Below, in pieces: positions 4,700 through 8,720 of a stretch of DNA of 8,720 bases. A program made the translations under genes and the position numbers. The notes under the pieces were generated by a model. That model was not told where the DNA came from and did not search any database. It saw nothing but the letters and a program-made list of their open reading frames with translations. The DNA is taken from assembly GCA_018399375.1 (NCBI GenBank), contig JAGYOV010000030.1:1-8720 (forward strand), in the 5' to 3' direction. The stretch comes from Dehalococcoidia bacterium (GTDB lineage Bacteria > Chloroflexota > Dehalococcoidia > GIF9 > AB-539-J10). Every line of letters begins with the position of its first letter. The first letter of the stretch is position 1.

Positions 4700-7657
4700 A
4701 TGCCGCAGGTCAGATTCAAACAGGAAGAAGGAGAGTCTAAAACCCGAAGTGCTGCTTCTTCTCACGTTGCTGGTGAGTTGGGGGTAAACGCGGGGAGTGG
4801 TCCCGAGGCCATATTTGTCAAGGGGGCGCGTGCGCATAATCTCAAGAACATAGATGTTTATTTGCCCAAGAACAGGCTGGTAGTTGTTACTGGAGTTTCA
4901 GGCTCGGGTAAGAGCTCTCTCGCTTTCGATACCATCTATGCTGAGGGCCAGCGCCGCTATGTGGAATCTCTCTCTGCCTATGCTCGCCAATTCTTGGGGC
5001 AGATGGATAAGCCCGATGTTGACTATATCGAAGGGTTGAGTCCTGCTATTGCCATTAATCAGAGAAGCCCCTCTCATAATCCTCGCTCTACGGTGGGTAC
5101 AATAACAGAGATATATGATTATCTGCGCCTCCTCTTCGCACGCATCGGGCATCCACACTGCCCGCATTGTGGTCGTGCCATTTCTCGACAGACAGTACAG
5201 CAGATAGTGGATGCTATTCGGGAGATGCCGGAGGGGAAGCGATTCATGGTGCTGGCTCCGTTGGTAACTGGTCGTAAAGGTGAGCACCAGGGCATATTCA
5301 GAGATCTACGGCGAGCAGGTTTTGTTAGAGTGCGCGTTGATGGGGAAATTCACGATCTCTCTGAGGAGTTTCAACTAGATAAGAACAAGAAACACGCAGT
5401 AGAGGTAGTGGTTGATCGATTGCAGATAGGCGATGGTGATGATACTACGCGACTCACCGATTCTATTGAGACTGCCCTGAAGTTGGGATCGGGTATAGTT
5501 CTGGTTTCTGTCCAGAATGGCGAAGAGATGCTATTCTCCGAGCAATTTGCCTGTGCTTACTGCGGTATCAGCCTGGGTAAAATCGAGCCTAGGACATTTA
5601 GCTTCAATAACCCCCATGGAGCTTGTCCTACCTGCAGTGGGTTGGGATTTAAGATGGAGATAGATCCTGATTTAGTTTTGCCCGATAGGGATCTTAGCAT
5701 AAAGGAAGGCGCTATACATCCCTGGTTCAGGAATGGCTCTATGAGCGTTTGGTATAGCAGCATGCTGGAATCTCTGAGTCAGCGCTATGGGTTTTCTCTC
5801 TCTACACCGGTGAGAGAAATTGAAGAGCCTATGCTTAACCTGATTCTCTATGGTTGTGAAGAAGAGATGGTTCCCGTAACCTATAGAGGGAGTCATGGCA
5901 AATTGCGCCACTATCATACCAGATTTGAAGGCGTTATCCCCATGATGGAACGTCGCTACCGTGAGACTGACTCTGAAGCTGCTCGTGCTTATATCGGCAG
6001 ATATATGTCTTTCCGTCCTTGTCCAACCTGTCAGGGCAGAAGGCTCAAGCCGGAATCTCTAGCCGTTACCGTTGAGGGTAAAAACATCATGGATATTGCT
6101 GCCCTTCCGGTTAATAGGGCCCTGGAGTGGGCAGGAGAGTTGGGTGGTCATATAGCTCCAAGAGAACTTGCTATAGCCTACCAGGTTATCAAGGAAATTC
6201 GTGCCCGTCTGGGATTTTTACAGGGCATTGGATTGGGATACCTAACACTGGATCGTCCTACAACTTCTCTTTCTGGGGGTGAAGCTCAGCGGATACACCT
6301 TGCTACTCAGATTGGGAGCGGGCTCAGTGGTGTACTCTATATCTGTGACGAACCCACCGTTGGGTTGCATCCTGCTGACGGCTCTCGTCTGATAGTTACC
6401 TTACAAAGGCTGAGGGATCTAGGCAATACTGTGATCGTTGTGGAGCATGATGAAGCCACCATGAGGGCTGCTGATTACGTCGTGGACATGGGGCCAGGTG
6501 CAGGGAAAATGGGAGGAGATATAGTGGCTGCGGGATCTCTGTCGGATATAATGAATTGCCCTGATTCAACAACGGGTCAATATCTCAGTGGGAGAAAAAC
6601 GATTCTCGTGCCACAGCAGCGACGCTCGGGCTCTGGCAGGGAATTGCTCATTAGCGGAGCCAGGGAAAACAATCTTAAGAATATCTATGTTTCTATTCCG
6701 TTGGGGCGGTTGGTATGCGTTACCGGTGTTTCTGGCTCTGGTAAGAGCTCTCTGGTCAACGAAATACTTTACAAGCACTTGGCGCGTAGTTTCTATCGTG
6801 CTGTGGACAATCCTGGAATATGTGATAGCATTGCAGGTACAGAGTACCTTGATAAGGTTATCAATATTGACCAGTCACCTATCGGAAGGACGCCGAGGAG
6901 TAACCCTGCTACCTATACGGGGCTTTTTACTCTTGTAAGACAACTCTTCGCAGAGGTACCCGAGTCAAGAGCGCGGGGATATCAGCCAGGAAGGTTTTCT
7001 TTCAATGTGAAAGGAGGACGCTGTGAGGCCTGCCAGGGGGCAGGATATGTTCAGATAGAGATGCAATTTTTGCCCAGCGTTACTGTCCCATGTGAGATAT
7101 GTCAGGGGAGCAGGTATAATCGCGAAGCCCTGGAAATCCGTTTCAAAGGTAAGAATATCGCTGAAGTTCTAAATATGACTGTGGAAGAAGCGTTGTCCTT
7201 CTTTGATCACTTCCCTGGAATAAAAAGGAAATTGGGAACTCTCCGTGATGTTGGGCTGGGTTACATCTGTTTGGGGCAGCCAGCACCTACGCTCTCCGGT
7301 GGCGAGGCGCAAAGGGTGAAATTGGCCTCTGAGCTGTCCCCCAAGTTCACGGGGAATACGCTGTATATATTGGATGAACCAACCACCGGGCTTTCCTTTC
7401 CTGATATATCTTCTCTCCTGAAGGTTTTACATCGTCTGGTTGATGCAGGGAATACGGTGATCGTTATTGAGCATCACCTGGATGTAGTGAAGAATGCTGA
7501 CTGGATCATTGACCTCGGGCCTGCGGCTGGCGATGAGGGAGGCTATATTATTGCCACGGGAACCCCCGAGGATATAGTCCAAGAAGAGTCTTCGGTTACA
7601 GGAAGTTATTTGAGGAGAGTGCTGGCAAGACAAGAGAACGATTCTACTAAAAAGTAA
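4700..7657 (+). CDS. uvrA: excinuclease ABC subunit A
   Basis: UvrA is the damage-sensing ATPase of nucleotide excision repair; its dimer loads UvrB onto damaged DNA. Walker A motifs GVSGSGKS lie at 65-72 and 676-683. ABC signatures LSGGEAQR are at 524-531 and 865-872, with Walker B DEP at 550 and 892. Cysteine pairs CPHC (154-157), CAYC (285-288), CPTC (309-312, 441-444), CEAC (775-778) and CEIC (798-801) build the zinc modules. All essential motifs are present. With the ATG at 4700 the protein has 985 residues, about 40 more than E. coli UvrA, the excess being an N-terminal tail before IFVKGARAHNLKNI. A GTG at 4583 also opens this frame, but it lies inside hppA and before its terminator, so I reject it. 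A TTG at 4778 would give a more typical start; no candidate has a good Shine-Dalgarno. The second D-loop reads TTGLSF, where TTGLHF is usual. No terminator follows, and the MFS gene begins 54 bases later. Confidence 0.95.
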   Translation: MPQVRFKQEEGESKTRSAASSHVAGELGVNAGSGPEAIFVKGARAHNLKNIDVYLPKNRLVVVTGVSGSGKSSLAFDTIYAEGQRRYVESLSAYARQFLGQMDKPDVDYIEGLSPAIAINQRSPSHNPRSTVGTITEIYDYLRLLFARIGHPHCPHCGRAISRQTVQQIVDAIREMPEGKRFMVLAPLVTGRKGEHQGIFRDLRRAGFVRVRVDGEIHDLSEEFQLDKNKKHAVEVVVDRLQIGDGDDTTRLTDSIETALKLGSGIVLVSVQNGEEMLFSEQFACAYCGISLGKIEPRTFSFNNPHGACPTCSGLGFKMEIDPDLVLPDRDLSIKEGAIHPWFRNGSMSVWYSSMLESLSQRYGFSLSTPVREIEEPMLNLILYGCEEEMVPVTYRGSHGKLRHYHTRFEGVIPMMERRYRETDSEAARAYIGRYMSFRPCPTCQGRRLKPESLAVTVEGKNIMDIAALPVNRALEWAGELGGHIAPRELAIAYQVIKEIRARLGFLQGIGLGYLTLDRPTTSLSGGEAQRIHLATQIGSGLSGVLYICDEPTVGLHPADGSRLIVTLQRLRDLGNTVIVVEHDEATMRAADYVVDMGPGAGKMGGDIVAAGSLSDIMNCPDSTTGQYLSGRKTILVPQQRRSGSGRELLISGARENNLKNIYVSIPLGRLVCVTGVSGSGKSSLVNEILYKHLARSFYRAVDNPGICDSIAGTEYLDKVINIDQSPIGRTPRSNPATYTGLFTLVRQLFAEVPESRARGYQPGRFSFNVKGGRCEACQGAGYVQIEMQFLPSVTVPCEICQGSRYNREALEIRFKGKNIAEVLNMTVEEALSFFDHFPGIKRKLGTLRDVGLGYICLGQPAPTLSGGEAQRVKLASELSPKFTGNTLYILDEPTTGLSFPDISSLLKVLHRLVDAGNTVIVIEHHLDVVKNADWIIDLGPAAGDEGGYIIATGTPEDIVQEESSVTGSYLRRVLARQENDSTKK

Positions 7658-7693
7658 CTCTTTGCTTATCTATAGATTTTCCATGGCGGCGTT

Positions 7694-7702
7694 TGTCATA
7701 AT
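7694..7702 (+). promoter_or_regulatory. putative extended -10 element directly upstream of the MFS gene
   Basis: TGTCATAAT matches the extended -10 form (TGn plus CATAAT, five of six consensus bases) and ends nine bases before the ATG at 7712. No convincing -35 is present. If used, the mRNA would be leaderless or nearly so, which fits the lack of a Shine-Dalgarno site. Read-through from uvrA is the alternative. Confidence 0.3.
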
Positions 7703-7711
7703 AGTCCACAG

Positions 7712-8720
7712 ATGAGGGGGAAGTATCCCCTTGCAGGTGATAAGATTCACGATATAACGGGAGAGGATAAACCGAAAATATTTTACGGCTACATTATAGT
7801 CGTGCTCGCCTTTTTCATTCAAATAGCAACCTGGGGGACCAATTACACTTTTGGTATATTCTTTGAACCCGTGCTAACCGAGTTTGGCTGGACCAGAGCA
7901 GCAACATCAGGTGCTTTCTCACTCTGTATGATCATGTTTGGCCTCTTTTCCATCATCATCGGCAGGCTGAATGATCGTTTCGGTCCGAGGTTTGTGGTAA
8001 CGGGATGTGGTCTTTCTCTGGGTCTAGGTTACCTGTTTATGGCTCATATTAGTGCCATCTGGGAAATATATCTCTACTACGGTGTCATGGTGGGTTTGGG
8101 GCTGAGTGGTGCTTCAGCTCCTCTGCTGTCTACGATATCAAGATGGTTCGTCAAAAAAAGGGGATTGATGACAGGTGTAGTTCTGTCTGGTGTGGGCATT
8201 GGAGGTTTTATCATGCCACCGGTGGCCAGATGGCTTATATCCAGCTATGGTTGGCGCAGTTCCTATACCATGGTTGGCGTGATTGCATTGGTCTTGATCG
8301 TAACTGCCGTTCAATTTGTTAAACGAGATCCTGCATTGATGGGCCTTTCTCCGTATGGAGCGAAGGAGATGGACGAAAAGCAAAATATAAGTTTGCCTGA
8401 ACCAAAGGGGTTTTCTCTTAAGGAATCCATTAAAACGAAGCAGTTCTGGACTCTCTTCGCCATGTTTTTTTGTGGTTTGTTCTGCGTTGGCTCCATGGCG
8501 GTGCACATTGCCATCTATGCTACAGATATGGGGATTTCAGCGACGAGCGCAGCCAATATTCTGGCAGCTATGCTGGGGGCAAGTGCTGTTGGTAGAATTC
8601 TGATGGGTACGGCTGGAGATCGGTGGGGTAACAGGTCGGCAATGTTTATGTGTTTCGTTCTTATGACGGTTGCTATGTTCTGGCTTCAGGTTGCTCATGA
8701 AACCTGGATGCTTTACTTTT
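7712..8720 (+). CDS. major facilitator superfamily transporter, monocarboxylate/OFA-like, 3' end outside the window
   Basis: An open frame runs from the ATG at 7712 to the window edge (336 codons, no stop), so the C-terminal helices of a protein of about 400-430 residues are missing. After a short polar N-terminus (MRGKYPLAGDKIHDITGEDK) come FYGYIIVVLAFF and then regularly spaced membrane helices. The loop between helices 2 and 3 carries the MFS motif A, GRLNDRFGPR (84-93). Its counterpart in the second half is GDRWGNR (302-308). A charged central loop (about residues 208-245, starting KRDPALMGLSPYG) joins the two halves. The SRWFVKKRGLMTG and YGWRSSY segments resemble carriers of the monocarboxylate/oxalate-formate type, so an organic-anion substrate is plausible but not shown. 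The frame is closed upstream by a TAG at 7673, and this ATG is the only good start; it lacks a Shine-Dalgarno. The gene follows uvrA by 54 bases without a visible terminator. Confidence 0.88.
   Translation, partial: MRGKYPLAGDKIHDITGEDKPKIFYGYIIVVLAFFIQIATWGTNYTFGIFFEPVLTEFGWTRAATSGAFSLCMIMFGLFSIIIGRLNDRFGPRFVVTGCGLSLGLGYLFMAHISAIWEIYLYYGVMVGLGLSGASAPLLSTISRWFVKKRGLMTGVVLSGVGIGGFIMPPVARWLISSYGWRSSYTMVGVIALVLIVTAVQFVKRDPALMGLSPYGAKEMDEKQNISLPEPKGFSLKESIKTKQFWTLFAMFFCGLFCVGSMAVHIAIYATDMGISATSAANILAAMLGASAVGRILMGTAGDRWGNRSAMFMCFVLMTVAMFWLQVAHETWMLYF

Noticed and set aside
4635..4787. Fifty-codon frame after hppA (ATG at 4635) preceded by AGGAGG
   Set aside because: Its first codons are the terminator hairpin and T-run, the Shine-Dalgarno spacing is 12 bases, and the frame overlaps the uvrA start.
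1..8720. CRISPR array, insertion sequence, prophage or defence system
   Set aside because: No regular spaced repeats, transposase, integrase, toxin-antitoxin pair or defence-type domain was found on either strand.

Overview
The window looks like a stretch of a bacterial chromosome of moderate G+C content, carrying housekeeping genes with no insertion sequence, phage, CRISPR array, tRNA or rRNA. The gene set (a phosphohexomutase, an Fe-S endonuclease III, a K+-independent-type membrane pyrophosphatase, UvrA and an MFS carrier) and the look of the proteins suggest an uncultured Chloroflexota, perhaps Dehalococcoidia. This is an inference from general resemblance; no marker gene in the window settles it.

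Layout. The left third is on the minus strand. Reading leftwards, it holds a four-helix membrane protein of unknown function (1380-1748), an endonuclease III (495-1163) and the N-terminal part of a phosphoglucomutase/phosphomannomutase (16-366). The mutase meets a stop 18 bases from the window edge, and a one-base frameshift explains this best. A 651-base gene-free region (1749-2399) separates this block from the plus-strand block. It carries a well-formed promoter, several small palindromes and a terminator-like hairpin in the leader of the next gene. The plus-strand block is a complete hppA-type proton-pumping pyrophosphatase (2400-4604) ending in a textbook intrinsic terminator, a complete uvrA (4700-7657), and an MFS transporter (7712 onwards) cut by the right edge.

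Function. Two DNA-repair genes are present: base excision by endonuclease III and nucleotide excision by UvrA. They are on opposite strands and not in one operon. The pyrophosphatase and MFS carrier serve membrane energetics and solute transport. I see no single pathway joining the genes and no convincing new multi-gene system.

The more interesting signals are regulatory. First, the pyrophosphatase mRNA leader could fold into a terminator hairpin, with a second downstream ACGGG that could compete for it. Second, three genes lack a Shine-Dalgarno sequence and instead have a -10-like hexamer ending 9-10 bases before the ATG, as expected for leaderless or nearly leaderless mRNAs. The other three genes have good Shine-Dalgarno sites.
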